Program-made: the position numbers and the translations under genes | Part shown: positions 9,763 to 19,264 of the stretch, piece after piece | Position numbering within the stretch: position 1 is the stretch's first letter | How the letters are laid out: each line of letters opens with the position of its first letter | Source: Ningiella ruwaisensis | GTDB taxonomy: Bacteria; Pseudomonadota; Gammaproteobacteria; Enterobacterales; Alteromonadaceae | Assembly (NCBI RefSeq): GCF_004798935.1 | Contig: NZ_RAHT01000003.1 | Span: 310,001-374,000, forward strand | DNA: 64,000 nt | Direction of reading: 5' to 3' | The notes under the pieces: generated by a model | What the model was told of the DNA's origin: nothing | Databases searched by the model: none | What the model saw: only the letters and a program-made list of their open reading frames with translations

Positions 9763-9950
9763 AATGAAAATTGTCTCGGTTTAAGTGTTTCAATTATAAA
9801 ATACGGGTAAACCCTGCCTTGTATCTTTATCGGCCTTTAAACAGACCTATTTACTCAGCTGCGACATCAGTAAGCATAGCTAATGCATCGGCATAAAAAC
9901 AAATTTGTTTAATTATTCGACCTATGTGCAGCTCTTGGTAAAAGGCATGC

Positions 9951-11090
9951 TTACTGGATGGCCTGATCCCAAAAATTTGCAGTAACTTCATTGATTAAAT
10001 TACTTTCTGCATTCATCAAAAACGCAAAGCCTATTCCAAGCTCCGGCGAAAATGATACATCAGCTCTATAGCCTTGTACCCAGCCGCCATGATAATTAAC
10101 ACGTTTTCCTTTAAAATCGTAAATTCGCCATCCAAGACCGTAATGGGCAGAACGGAGATGATCTCGCCAAAAGCGACGCCGTAATTCGTTTTTGGTTTGT
10201 ACCCGGGGAAGCGTCATCTCCATCACCATTTCTTCTCGGATCACATCTGGATATTCAAGCAACATGGCCCGGATCCAAATTTCCATATCCTTTGCGCTGG
10301 CGTTTATACCTGCTGCGGGTGAAAATCGGTAGTAATCGTCTTTTACTCGCACTTTTGCCCATTTGTTTCTGGCTATTGCGGCATGCGGCTTTGCCCAGCT
10401 TTGAGAGGACTCAAGCGCCTTTCGACCCACGCTCGCATTAATACCCAATGGCTCAAAAAGTTTGGCTTGAATTTGCTTTGCATATGAAGAATCGCGATTT
10501 TCATAATGTTCTTCAATCACCCCGAATAAAGCATTTTGATAGGTATAGCAATACCCGGGCTGACACAACGGCTCCAGTTCCTGAAACTCATCCAATACGC
10601 GCTTTCGCTGATAATTGGCTTCAATCAAATTGTCGTAAGCATTTGGCATAAAGCCGGTGGATTGCCCAATTACATGACGCAAAAGCAGCGGTTTTTCGGG
10701 ATATTTATCAAAATTATACTCAGGCGTGATTTCACTTAAGGGGGTTTGCCAAGCCAGTGTGGTTGCCAGCGGATTTTCTGCAGCAATTAGCGCGGCGGTA
10801 AACGTTTTTGAAACTGACGCAAGGCGAAATACGGTTTCGTTAGTAATGGCTTCACCGCGGCTTTCGGTTTTTCCGTAGGTATAGAATTTCGCCGGTTTAC
10901 CCTTTTCGACCACAACAAATACAAAACCGGGGATATTGCGTTTCTTCGCCTCCTGCCGTACTTCATTAGCAAAGTCGTGCGTCCAACTTGTATCTGCGAG
11001 AGCTAAGGAGCAACATATGCTATATGATACTAAGAACAAGGCGACACGGAGTCTTTTCGTCCTTAAAAACCTTTTTAAAATATTGTTCAT
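9951..11090 (-). CDS. Exported serine hydrolase of the class C beta-lactamase-like family
   Basis: 379 aa with a signal peptide ending SLALA before DTSW (about residue 32). The three family motifs are present: SxxK as S92-V-S-K95 in LASVSKTFTAA, YxN as Y184-Q-N186, and HGG at 334-336 (NYHGGWVQGY), in place of the KTG triad of true beta-lactamases. It thus belongs to the penicillin-binding/esterase EstB-type group, which includes D-aminopeptidases and esterases; real beta-lactamase activity is not implied. It acts in the periplasm. Cysteines at 176 and 181 flank the YxN region and could pair. It is monocistronic and divergent from the ada-alkA gene (140 bases). Confidence 0.88.
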   Translation of the reverse strand: MNNILKRFLRTKRLRVALFLVSYSICCSLALADTSWTHDFANEVRQEAKKRNIPGFVFVVVEKGKPAKFYTYGKTESRGEAITNETVFRLASVSKTFTAALIAAENPLATTLAWQTPLSEITPEYNFDKYPEKPLLLRHVIGQSTGFMPNAYDNLIEANYQRKRVLDEFQELEPLCQPGYCYTYQNALFGVIEEHYENRDSSYAKQIQAKLFEPLGINASVGRKALESSQSWAKPHAAIARNKWAKVRVKDDYYRFSPAAGINASAKDMEIWIRAMLLEYPDVIREEMVMEMTLPRVQTKNELRRRFWRDHLRSAHYGLGWRIYDFKGKRVNYHGGWVQGYRADVSFSPELGIGFAFLMNAESNLINEVTANFWDQAIQ

Positions 11091-11234
11091 TCAGTTACGT
11101 CAATGCTCATTTAAGAAATACGGTAATGCTTTATTGCATGAATTGAATGTAAAGAGTGAGTTCCGAAAACAACGTGTTTTTCAAATTGATTAGCGTAGAC
11201 TTCCTCTAATGAACAAAATCATAACATTAAAGTG

Positions 11235-12617
11235 ATGACGATGTTAACGATTCAAGAATGTCAAAAAGCGAGACTTAGTAGAGACCCTAGATTTGATGGA
11301 AAATTCTTTATTTTGGTAAAAAGCACCGGAATATTTTGTCGCCCGGTGTGCAAAGTTAAAGCTCCTCTTGAAAAAAACGTTGAATATTCGCCTAGCGCCA
11401 TCGACGCCATGCAGAGGGGCTATCGACCTTGCTTACGTTGTAGGCCCGACGCAGCACCGCATTCGTTTGCCTGGAAAGGGGTTAGCACGAGCGTACAGCG
11501 CGCAGTGCATTTGTTGACCACATGTTTACAGCAGGATGTCTCGACCATCGCTGCGCGCATGGGAATTAGTTCTCGATACCTGCATAAGTTAATGCAAGAG
11601 AACCTTCAAATTGCGCCTAAACGCTTTAGACTCTTACATCAAATTTTATTAGCTAAACGTCTTTTACAGGGCTCAAACATGAGTGTTGAACAAGTTGCAC
11701 AGGGTGCTGGTTTTAGCAGTGCTCGCCAGTTACAAACGCATATTAAAAAAGAGATGGGTTTAAGTTGTTCACAAATCAGACAGGCTGGTAAAAATGAGCA
11801 TCCTGTTACCACGCCTGAGACTCGGCTCTTTCTTTCGTACATTGGTGAATATGACTGGCCATTAATTCGAGACTTTTTTGCAAAACGTGCGGTGCATCAA
11901 AATGAACGCGTTCTTCAGTCAAGCATTAAAAAAGTGTTTTGGATAGAAAATACACCCATAGCCGTTGAGATGGAGTACTGCGCCGATGAAAAAGGCTTTG
12001 AAATAAGCTTTGATTGCAAACATTTATTGCATACACAGGCTATTATTGACCACGCAAATACTATGCTGGATTTATCTGCAAATTCTTATGTGATATCAGA
12101 TGCATTACTATCTGCTGGATTACAGGCGGCTGAGATTAATTCAGGTATTCGTATTCCGGGTATCAACGACAAGTTTGAAGCAGGCGTGCGAGCCATTTTA
12201 GGGCAGCAAGTGTCTGTGGCCGCAGCCATTAATAAGCTCAACCAGTTTCAGGATGCACTTACAAATGATAGCGGCGCGTTTGTTAGACCAGAGCAGGTGC
12301 TCAAGAGCGACCTGGCCTTTTTGAAGATGCCGAATGCAAGAAAAGAGGCTTTGAAGAACTTTGCGCAGATGATGAGTGAAGACCCGAATGCAAATTTTGA
12401 AAAGTGGCTCGATATCAAAGGAATTGGTCCGTGGACAGTCAATTATGTGCGACTACGCGCCAATCGCGAAACCGATGTCTTTTTAGATAGCGATTTAATT
12501 ATAAAACAGCGTATTGCCGCGTTTGAAAGCGCGGGTAGAAATTTAGACCACAAAGCGGCTGCGCCATGGCGCAGCTATCTCACACTTAGCCTGTGGAATC
12601 TGCCAAAAGCCTTGTAA
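11235..12617 (+). CDS. Ada N-terminal domain/AraC HTH fused to AlkA-type 3-methyladenine DNA glycosylase
   Basis: 460 aa composite repair protein. Residues about 5-75 form the Ada zinc domain, with cysteines 35, 39, 66 and 69 (IFCRPVCK and RPCLRC); one of these accepts methyl groups from phosphotriesters in Ada. An AraC-type helix-turn-helix follows (about 85-185: DVSTIAARMGISSRYLHKLM and VEQVAQGAGFSSARQ). The rest (from about 195) is AlkA: ILGQQVSVAAA, the helix-hairpin-helix IKGIGPWT (394-401), and DVFLDSD ending in D420, which matches the AlkA catalytic aspartate. It should sense methylated DNA, activate its regulon and excise alkylated bases. The start is ambiguous (GTG 11232, ATG 11235, ATG 11241). 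The methyltransferase function is provided by the next gene, ogt. Confidence 0.9.
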   Translation: MTMLTIQECQKARLSRDPRFDGKFFILVKSTGIFCRPVCKVKAPLEKNVEYSPSAIDAMQRGYRPCLRCRPDAAPHSFAWKGVSTSVQRAVHLLTTCLQQDVSTIAARMGISSRYLHKLMQENLQIAPKRFRLLHQILLAKRLLQGSNMSVEQVAQGAGFSSARQLQTHIKKEMGLSCSQIRQAGKNEHPVTTPETRLFLSYIGEYDWPLIRDFFAKRAVHQNERVLQSSIKKVFWIENTPIAVEMEYCADEKGFEISFDCKHLLHTQAIIDHANTMLDLSANSYVISDALLSAGLQAAEINSGIRIPGINDKFEAGVRAILGQQVSVAAAINKLNQFQDALTNDSGAFVRPEQVLKSDLAFLKMPNARKEALKNFAQMMSEDPNANFEKWLDIKGIGPWTVNYVRLRANRETDVFLDSDLIIKQRIAAFESAGRNLDHKAAAPWRSYLTLSLWNLPKAL

Positions 12618-12682
12618 GCAGTGTTGAAAAATGCGCCTTTGTTAAGGGCTATTATGAGGATATTTATAAGGAGCATCGCACC

Positions 12683-13213
12683 ATGCATGCCAATTTATCG
12701 TTTAAGGATAGCTCATCAATTCATGATGATTTTATCGCTACAATTTTTACAAGTAGATTAAAAACACCGCTTGGCCCGCTTGAAATTGTCGCAACTGAAA
12801 GCGCTGTCACAACGGTTCGTTTTATTGATGAGGAAGCTGACAATAGCAGTATTGATAATGGCGCAACTAAAGAAAATGCGCTTAGCATCTGCGCGAAGCA
12901 ACAGTTGAAAGAATATTTTGATAAAAAGCGCAAGCATTTTGACCTGCCACTTTCCCCATTAGGTACAGAATTTCAGCAAAATGTGTGGAAACACTTGCTT
13001 AAGGTGGAATACGGCACAACCGCGAGTTATTTAGATGTTGCTAAAGCAATTAACAAACCTAAAGCTTGCCGTGCAGTTGGAGCAGCGAACGGAAAAAATC
13101 CCATTGCTATTATAGTGCCATGCCATAGAATAATCGGCGCAAGTGGCATGCTCACTGGCTACGCCGGTGGCTTAGCCCGCAAAGCCTATTTACTTAAATT
13201 AGAGACGCTATAG
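12683..13213 (+). CDS. ogt: Methylated-DNA--protein-cysteine S-methyltransferase
   Basis: 176 aa. A suicide enzyme that transfers the methyl group of O6-methylguanine (and O4-methylthymine) to its own cysteine. The active site is V-P-C147-H-R-I-I-G, preceded by the DNA-binding region VWKHLLKVEYGTTASYLDVA and RAVGAANGKNP, all standard for Ogt/AGT. The frame is open 30 codons further upstream, overlapping ada-alkA, but AAGGAG at 12668-12673 with 9-base spacing fixes the start at ATG 12683, and this gives the usual family length. It lies 65 bases downstream of ada-alkA on the same strand, so the two form an adaptive-response unit in which the Ada C-terminal domain is replaced by a separate protein. 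Confidence 0.95.
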   Translation: MHANLSFKDSSSIHDDFIATIFTSRLKTPLGPLEIVATESAVTTVRFIDEEADNSSIDNGATKENALSICAKQQLKEYFDKKRKHFDLPLSPLGTEFQQNVWKHLLKVEYGTTASYLDVAKAINKPKACRAVGAANGKNPIAIIVPCHRIIGASGMLTGYAGGLARKAYLLKLETL

Positions 13214-13286
13214 TTTTACAGAGTAAGTATTCACTACGGTCAAATCATACTGACTACAGAATTATAAATAACTTAAAGGAACGAGA

Positions 13287-14183
13287 TTGAAAGCATCGGA
13301 ATTTGCCGAATTGCTACTACTAGGCGCGATTTGGGGCGCGTCTTTTATGTTGATGAAAGAAGCCGTGCCAGCCTTTGGGGTGTTTGCTTTGGTGGAATTG
13401 AGAGCACTCGGTGCAACGTTGTGCCTTTTGCCTCTGGTTTATGCTAAAAATCAAGGTGCTGATTTGCTGCGTTATTGGCCAAAACTATTGCTTGTAGGGC
13501 TGGTCAATACGGCTATTCCTTTTTGCCTGTTCAATTATGCACTTTTACATCTTGATGCTGGCCTTGCCGCAATTTTAAATGCCACTGCTCCCATGTTCGG
13601 TGTGCTGGTTGCCTATTTGTATTTAAAAGAATCCATAGGCTGGTGGGGCGTATTTGGTATCGCTATAGGATTTGCAGGGGTGGTGCTCATTTCTGTTGGT
13701 CAGAGCGTCAATAATCATGGATTTGAATCCTTACTTGCCGTATTTGCTGCGCTTGGTGCGACTTTATGTTACGCCTTGACTGCCAGCTATCTGAAACGGC
13801 ATTTATCTCAAGCCAAGCCCTTTGCTGTTGCCGCCGGGAGCCAAATTTTTACCGCGATCATTTTGCTACCCATTGCACTATTTAATTTACCAAGCACCAT
13901 GCCAAGCGCCAGTGCGTGGGCGTCTGCGCTAATTTTAGCGTTTATGTGCACAGGAGTGGCTTATGTTATGTATTTTGACCTGATTGCCAAAATTGGTGCC
14001 TCGCGAGCGATTACAGTGGGGTATTTAGTGCCTTTGTTCGGTATTTTTTGGGGCATTGTAATTTTAGATGAGGTGCTCTCCCCTAGCGCACTAATTGGCG
14101 GGGTCTGTATTATTGTTGGCGTTATGCTAGCCACCAATGCATTTGCACTTTTTAGAAGGATGCTTTACACAAAAGCTAAATAG
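13287..14183 (+). CDS. EamA-family (DMT superfamily) transporter
   Basis: 298 aa inner membrane protein with ten predicted helices arranged as two EamA repeats. The first starts LLLGAIWGASFMLMKEAVPAFG and the second LAVFAALGATLCYALTASYLKR; each repeat has the typical closing helix (GFAGVVLIS; GGVCIIVGVMLA). Relatives export amino acids or metabolites; the substrate is not predictable. The TTG start at 13287 is supported by AAAGGA about 7 bases upstream and by the family N-terminus. It follows ogt by 73 bases and might be cotranscribed with it, but a separate promoter is equally possible. Confidence 0.88.
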   Translation: MKASEFAELLLLGAIWGASFMLMKEAVPAFGVFALVELRALGATLCLLPLVYAKNQGADLLRYWPKLLLVGLVNTAIPFCLFNYALLHLDAGLAAILNATAPMFGVLVAYLYLKESIGWWGVFGIAIGFAGVVLISVGQSVNNHGFESLLAVFAALGATLCYALTASYLKRHLSQAKPFAVAAGSQIFTAIILLPIALFNLPSTMPSASAWASALILAFMCTGVAYVMYFDLIAKIGASRAITVGYLVPLFGIFWGIVILDEVLSPSALIGGVCIIVGVMLATNAFALFRRMLYTKAK

Positions 14184-14238
14184 TTGAGATTTTGTGGTTA
14201 CACCGTGATGGCTTTTGTCTCAACTTGTGGAAAAAATA

Positions 14239-14267
14239 CTGACAAATCGGTGCGCCTTCGCTACACT
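14239..14267 (+). promoter_or_regulatory. Sigma-70 promoter of glmU-glmS
   Basis: CTGACA at 14239-14244 and TACACT at 14262-14267 with the optimal 17-base spacer, placing the transcription start near 14274 and about 50 bases of leader before glmU. Confidence 0.65.
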
Positions 14268-14327
14268 TTGGCCCCTAATTTATATCAGTATCCACCCTTG
14301 TGTGGCATAACATTTAGAGGATGATAA

Positions 14328-15731
14328 ATGGCCTTATCCGTGATCATTCTGGCAGCAGGGAAAGGCACCAGAATGAAATCTGACTTACCCAAAGTATTGC
14401 ATCCGCTTGCCAACAAACCGATTGTTGAACATATTATTGATACGGTGAAAGCGATTGATGCTCAAAGTATCAATTTAGTTTATGGCCATGGCGCGGATTT
14501 GCTGAAACAGGCCTTATCACACCATGAACTTAACTGGTGTTTGCAAGCTGAACAATTGGGAACCGGCCATGCAGTAATGCAGGCGCAGGAGCATATCAAC
14601 GACGAAGACGATGTAATGATACTTGTTGGCGACGCACCCTTAATATCAGCTGAAACCCTCAAAAAGCTTGCCACCGTTAAACAAGAGTGCGACCTGGCTC
14701 TACTAACCGTCGATTTAGATGACCCAAACGGAATGGGCCGTATTGTAAGAGATGCAAACGAAGGCTATAACATCAAAGCCATTGTTGAGCACAAAGACGC
14801 CACTCAAGCGCAGCGCGAAATTAAGGAGATTAATACCGGGATGATGGTAATGGGCGGCGCAGACCTAAAACGCTGGCTGGGCAATCTGTCAAGCGACAAT
14901 GCGCAAAATGAGTACTATCTAACAGATCTCATTGCCATGGCAGCCGCAGAAGGCAAAAGCATTCAAGCCGCACAACCCGACTGGGCAAGAGAAGTTGAAG
15001 GCATTAATAATCGAGCGCAACTGGCGTCATTAGAAAGAGCCTATCAACTTCGCCAGGCGCAAACGCTTATGCACGAGGGAGTGCATATTGCAGACCCTGC
15101 CCGTATTGACGTGCGCGGAAGCTTGAAGGTAGGTAAAGACGTAAGTATTGATGTAAATGCAGTGTTTGAGGGTGACGTTATTTTAGGTAATAAGGTGACC
15201 ATTGGCCCTAACTGTGTATTAAAAAACTGTGTGATTGGCGACGAGTGCAAGATTGAAGCCTTTTCTCATATTGAACAGGCAAAATTGGCCAGTCAATGTA
15301 ACATTGGTCCTTATGCCAGACTGCGTCCCGGCAGCGATTTAAGCGAGGGAGCGAAAATAGGCAACTTTGTCGAAGTGAAAAAGGCCACTATTGGCAAAGG
15401 CTCGAAAGTAAATCACTTAAGCTACATCGGTGATGCTGAGGTAGGTGAAGGTGTAAACATTGGTGCAGGCACCATCACCTGCAACTATGACGGTGTGAAT
15501 AAGTTTAAAACGCAAATACACGATGGTGTATTCGTTGGCTCTAATTCATCGCTAGTTGCCCCGGTCACGATTGAAAAGGGTGCCACAATCGGTGCAGGTA
15601 GCACCATCACTAAAAGTGTTGATGCAGAACACTTGGCCATTGCGCGTGGCAAACAACGTAATATTGCTGGCTGGCAAAAGCCCCAGAAAAAAACACCAGA
15701 AAAAACCCCAGAAAGAAACAAAAACAAGTAG
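14328..15731 (+). CDS. glmU: Bifunctional UDP-GlcNAc pyrophosphorylase / glucosamine-1-phosphate acetyltransferase
   Basis: 467 aa, slightly longer than the 456 of E. coli. It acetylates glucosamine-1-phosphate and then forms UDP-GlcNAc, the precursor of peptidoglycan and lipopolysaccharide. N-terminal pyrophosphorylase: [20 protein letters not shown] (residues 8-27), then GHAVMQA, VLVGDAPL and [10 protein letters not shown]. The C-terminal left-handed beta-helix of hexapeptide repeats includes [40 protein letters not shown] and [13 protein letters not shown]. The last 15 residues are a Lys/Pro-rich tail ([12 protein letters not shown]) made by short imperfect repeats, not needed for activity in relatives. 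ATG with GAGGATGATAA upstream. Eight bases separate it from glmS. Confidence 0.97.
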   Translation: MALSVIILAAGKGTRMKSDLPKVLHPLANKPIVEHIIDTVKAIDAQSINLVYGHGADLLKQALSHHELNWCLQAEQLGTGHAVMQAQEHINDEDDVMILVGDAPLISAETLKKLATVKQECDLALLTVDLDDPNGMGRIVRDANEGYNIKAIVEHKDATQAQREIKEINTGMMVMGGADLKRWLGNLSSDNAQNEYYLTDLIAMAAAEGKSIQAAQPDWAREVEGINNRAQLASLERAYQLRQAQTLMHEGVHIADPARIDVRGSLKVGKDVSIDVNAVFEGDVILGNKVTIGPNCVLKNCVIGDECKIEAFSHIEQAKLASQCNIGPYARLRPGSDLSEGAKIGNFVEVKKATIGKGSKVNHLSYIGDAEVGEGVNIGAGTITCNYDGVNKFKTQIHDGVFVGSNSSLVAPVTIEKGATIGAGSTITKSVDAEHLAIARGKQRNIAGWQKPQKKTPEKTPERNKNK

Positions 15732-15739
15732 GATACAGT

Positions 15740-17575
15740 ATGTGTGGAATTGTAGGCGCAGTCGCCGAGCGGAATGTTGTTCAAATATTATTAGAAGGTT
15801 TACGCCGCCTGGAGTATCGAGGATACGATTCCTCAGGGGTCGCGCTTATTCACGACAACGCGCTCAGCATTACTCGCCGAGTTGGTAAGGTAAAGGCGCT
15901 AAGCGATGCAATTGAGGCGCTAGACGACCAGGGAACAGGCGCTACCGGCATTGCGCATACGCGCTGGGCAACACACGGCGGCGTAACAGAATCAAACGCC
16001 CATCCTCATGTCAGTCAATCCCGTTTTGCCGTGGTGCACAATGGCATTATTGAAAATCACAAATCCCTTCGCGACGAGTTAAGCGCTTTAGGCTATCGCT
16101 TTACTTCAGATACCGACACTGAAACGATTGCTCACACCGTAGCAGAGCTTCGAAAAAGCACGCCTACTCTGCTTGATGCTGTGCTTGAATCGGTTAAGCG
16201 CTTTGAAGGCGCATACGGTACAGTCATCATTGATAAAGACGATGCCTCAACTATGGTGGTTGCTCGCTCAGGCTCTCCGCTCGTAATTGGTTTGGGTATT
16301 GGTGAAAACTTTATTGCCTCTGACCAAATGGCGCTATTGCCCGTCACGCGACGCTTTATCTTTTTGGAAGAGGGAGATGTTGCCGAAATCACCCGCACAA
16401 GCGTGCGCATCATTGATGAAAGCGGCAATGAAGTAGAGCGTGAAATTGTTGAATCTACCGTAGAGCACGACGCTGGCGATAAAGGCGGTTATCGTCACTA
16501 CATGCTTAAAGAAATTTATGAGCAGCCCGCTGTTGTGCGCAACACCTTGCAAGGCAGAGTAAGTCCTGACGGTATAGGCAATGATGTATTTGGCGAAGGC
16601 TCTGACGCTATATTTGCGAAAACCGAGCACATCAAAATTATTGCGTGCGGTACCAGTTACCATGCAGGAATGACTGCAAAATACTGGCTGGAAGCATACG
16701 CAGGCGTATCGTGCGATGTAGAAATTGCTTCCGAATTCCGCTATCGCAAATCAGTGGTTAAACCCAATAGCTTGATCGTGACTATTTCCCAATCCGGTGA
16801 AACTGCCGATACCCTTGCAGCGCTCAAATTAGCAAAAGAAAGCGGCTACATGTCGAGTTTAGCGATTTGTAACGTTGATGGCTCTTCATTAGTTCGTGAG
16901 TCTTCACTATCGTTTATGACCAGAGCTGGTGCAGAGATTGGCGTAGCGTCAACCAAAGCTTTTACCACTCAACTTGCCGGCTTTTTAATGTTGGTACTAG
17001 CCATTGGCAAACAGAAAAACATGCCTAAGGATATTCAGCAACACATTTTAAGTGCCTTAACTGAATTACCGGCCAAGCTTGAAGAAACACTTACCTTGGC
17101 CGATGAAATTGACCATTTGGCGGAAGAGTTCTCAGACAAGCACCATAGTTTATTTTTAGGGCGAGGCGATCAATATCCTATCGCAATGGAAGGAGCGCTC
17201 AAGCTTAAAGAAATATCTTACATTCATGCTGAAGCTTACGCATCGGGTGAGTTAAAGCACGGTCCATTAGCACTTATTGATGCAGAAATGCCGGTAATTG
17301 TGGTTGCGCCAAACAACGAATTGCTCGAAAAGCTTAAATCAAATGTGGAAGAAGTCCGCGCACGCGGTGGCATTATGTATGTGTTTGCCGATAAAGACGC
17401 CCATTTTGAATCAGACGAAACAATGCGAGTGGTGAATGTGCCGCACTGCTTGGAATCCATAGCCCCAATTGTTTACACCATTCCCTTACAGTTGCTCTCG
17501 TATTATGTAGCGCTTATTAAAGGTACGGATGTGGATCAGCCTAGGAATTTGGCGAAGAGTGTTACGGTTGAGTAA
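15740..17575 (+). CDS. glmS: Glutamine--fructose-6-phosphate aminotransferase (isomerizing)
   Basis: 611 aa, the normal length. It makes glucosamine-6-phosphate from fructose-6-phosphate and glutamine, the committed step of amino-sugar synthesis. The class II glutaminase domain begins MCGIVGAV with catalytic Cys2; [16 protein letters not shown] and [15 protein letters not shown] follow. Two SIS domains carry [29 protein letters not shown] and [11 protein letters not shown]. The C-terminus [13 protein letters not shown] is the invariant end. The start follows AGGATACAGT, within the glmUS transcript. No glmS ribozyme is expected or seen; there is only an 8-base spacer. Confidence 0.98.
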   Translation: MCGIVGAVAERNVVQILLEGLRRLEYRGYDSSGVALIHDNALSITRRVGKVKALSDAIEALDDQGTGATGIAHTRWATHGGVTESNAHPHVSQSRFAVVHNGIIENHKSLRDELSALGYRFTSDTDTETIAHTVAELRKSTPTLLDAVLESVKRFEGAYGTVIIDKDDASTMVVARSGSPLVIGLGIGENFIASDQMALLPVTRRFIFLEEGDVAEITRTSVRIIDESGNEVEREIVESTVEHDAGDKGGYRHYMLKEIYEQPAVVRNTLQGRVSPDGIGNDVFGEGSDAIFAKTEHIKIIACGTSYHAGMTAKYWLEAYAGVSCDVEIASEFRYRKSVVKPNSLIVTISQSGETADTLAALKLAKESGYMSSLAICNVDGSSLVRESSLSFMTRAGAEIGVASTKAFTTQLAGFLMLVLAIGKQKNMPKDIQQHILSALTELPAKLEETLTLADEIDHLAEEFSDKHHSLFLGRGDQYPIAMEGALKLKEISYIHAEAYASGELKHGPLALIDAEMPVIVVAPNNELLEKLKSNVEEVRARGGIMYVFADKDAHFESDETMRVVNVPHCLESIAPIVYTIPLQLLSYYVALIKGTDVDQPRNLAKSVTVE

Positions 17576-17595
17576 TTTTTACCCTAGCCTAGTGT

Positions 17596-17632
17596 GCACG
17601 TTAAACAATGATCGAAACAGTGTTTAATGTGC
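17596..17632 (+). terminator. Possible glmS transcription terminator hairpin
   Basis: Inverted repeat GCACGTTAAACA / TGTTTAATGTGC (one G-T wobble) with a 13-base loop, starting 20 bases after the glmS stop. The downstream U-tract is weak, so termination efficiency is uncertain. Confidence 0.4.
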
Positions 17633-17744
17633 GCAACAAATTTAATAGTACGAAACTTATAAGTCCGCTGCTAAAAAATATTTTCTCCGCTAAGTAGCCC
17701 CGTGTTTAATGCTAATGATTAAAGGGAAGATCAACAGCGCTCTG

Positions 17745-19103
17745 TCATTTTCCCCAATTTTCCATAATTGATTCTTTACTGTCCATAAAATACAGCCATT
17801 CACGGCCATTCTTTACTTTCTTGAATAATTTTAAGTCTACTAAGCCATTTAGTGTGCTTGCCGCAGTGTTGTATGAACAAGCCAGGTTGCTTTCTACATT
17901 TCGGATAGTAAAACCAGTCGCTATTCCGTTTTTTGCAACTTGAAAAACAGTTCGTTGTTTTTCAGAAAGCTGTTTAAATAAACCAGCGTCCCATAACCAT
18001 TGATTAAATTTCTCGATTTCTAACGCAGTGTTTTTATAAGATTCTTTAAACTTCTTTATCGCTCTAATTATCGTACTACACTGATATTCAAAAAAATAAG
18101 TGAAATCCATGCTGTCTGTTTCGGTGTAAAGGTAGCTTTTTCCATATTTAATAGGTGCTTTTTTTAATAAAACGCTAATAGCTATATAACGAAACGCTGC
18201 AAAATCTCTTTTAAACATGTACCAGTAAAATAGCGCTCTTGCGACTCTACCGTTTCCGTCTCTAAATGGATGTTCATAACCGATGACAAAATGAAGGGCT
18301 ATCGCTTTTATCAGTGGATGTAAATAGGATGAATCGTCACTGTCTTCTTGTTTTTTGTTGAACCATTCAAGCGTTTTCTTTAACCGAGATTTTAAGTTTT
18401 TAGCGTTTGGTGGTGTGTGCACTATATTGCCGTCAGCATCCACTACATGAACATCATCAGATTTTCTAAAAATACCTGGCGTGTAATTATCATCATCAAT
18501 ACCTTCAACACCAATTCGATGCATATCACTTATTAGTTCTACCGATAGAGCTTGGTTTCTATTTTCCCACGCGAAGAGCATCAGTTTGTAGTTACCCAAA
18601 ATCATTTTTTCATCCTCTGATCTGGGCTTGCGACCTTTCTTAAGCATATCTTTGGCGACTTGAGTAGTCGTTGCTGCCCCTTCGAGCTGGCTGCTGCTGA
18701 TGGACTCATCTTCAATCAAATCATTTAATAAATAATCTACTTGTGATTTTTCGCCAATCTGGCTGCTGATCCATTCCAATGATGCGCTGGTTGTATTTCT
18801 ATCTACTTCAGAGATTGCTTTTTGTATAAGAGGGGTTAAAACAAAGCTGCACCGTTGGGATGGCTCACCCAAAGTAAAGAGTTTACATTGTTGTCTATTC
18901 CTGGCAGCTTTTGTAAGTGACCAAACATAGCTATGATTAAGTCCATCATCAATTCTGTGACGCAGTTCGTCGTATGGCAGGTACCTTCCTTTTTTATCAG
19001 TTGGACTGAAAAAGTCTAAGTAGGCATCCATATTTTCAAACGCTTCAGAGGCAATTTTAGAGAAGACATTTTCAATTACCTCAGGTGGCTTTTTAATATT
19101 CAT
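17745..19103 (-). CDS. Fic-domain AMP-transferase (class II, autoinhibited) with C-terminal winged helix
   Basis: 452 aa. The Fic core carries the full catalytic motif H278-P-F-R-D-G-N-G-R286, which transfers AMP or another nucleotide group to target hydroxyls. An inhibitory motif S137-S-Q-L-E141-G142 lies N-terminal to the core, which defines class II Fic proteins, with E141 expected to block ATP alignment. The N-terminal part (about 1-120) matches the Fic N-terminal domain. A C-terminal winged-helix region (about 375-440: LSEKQRTVFQVAKNGIATG, then SYNTAASTLNGLVDLKLF) is typical of single-protein Fic regulators. No antitoxin gene is adjacent. It is a lone gene between glmS and the zinc island, AT-rich relative to glmS, which may mean acquisition by transfer. 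Two inverted repeats precede the start. Confidence 0.92.
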   Translation of the reverse strand: MNIKKPPEVIENVFSKIASEAFENMDAYLDFFSPTDKKGRYLPYDELRHRIDDGLNHSYVWSLTKAARNRQQCKLFTLGEPSQRCSFVLTPLIQKAISEVDRNTTSASLEWISSQIGEKSQVDYLLNDLIEDESISSSQLEGAATTTQVAKDMLKKGRKPRSEDEKMILGNYKLMLFAWENRNQALSVELISDMHRIGVEGIDDDNYTPGIFRKSDDVHVVDADGNIVHTPPNAKNLKSRLKKTLEWFNKKQEDSDDSSYLHPLIKAIALHFVIGYEHPFRDGNGRVARALFYWYMFKRDFAAFRYIAISVLLKKAPIKYGKSYLYTETDSMDFTYFFEYQCSTIIRAIKKFKESYKNTALEIEKFNQWLWDAGLFKQLSEKQRTVFQVAKNGIATGFTIRNVESNLACSYNTAASTLNGLVDLKLFKKVKNGREWLYFMDSKESIMENWGK

Positions 19104-19104
19104 A

Positions 19105-19180
19105 TCTCAAAATCCTGCAACATTGAGATAAAAATAGCATACACATTTATTAATGTCTCAATATTATTTAAAATTGAGAC
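19105..19180 (-). promoter_or_regulatory. Two inverted-repeat operators in front of the fic gene
   Basis: Dyad B is GTCTCAAT-N10-ATTGAGAC (19155-19180). Dyad A is TCTCAA-N12-TTGAGA (19105-19128), starting one base upstream of the start codon. The same half-site with similar spacing, used twice in one upstream region, indicates a dimeric repressor, plausibly the winged-helix domain of the Fic protein itself. Confidence 0.6.
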
Positions 19181-19264
19181 GAAACTTTTGATAGGAAATT
19201 AAATATTTAATATCACCTAATCGCTCAAACCAAGCCTATTTAAGCTCTACCAAATCAAATACCG

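Noticed and set aside
9951-11090. Beta-lactamase resistance gene
   Set aside because: Motifs SxxK, YxN and HGG fit the esterase/peptidase-like branch; the KTG box is missing.
15701-15731. Repeat in the glmU tail considered as a regulatory site
   Set aside because: Short AAACACCAGAAAAAACC-type repeats encode a Lys/Pro tail; there is no sign of function in DNA.
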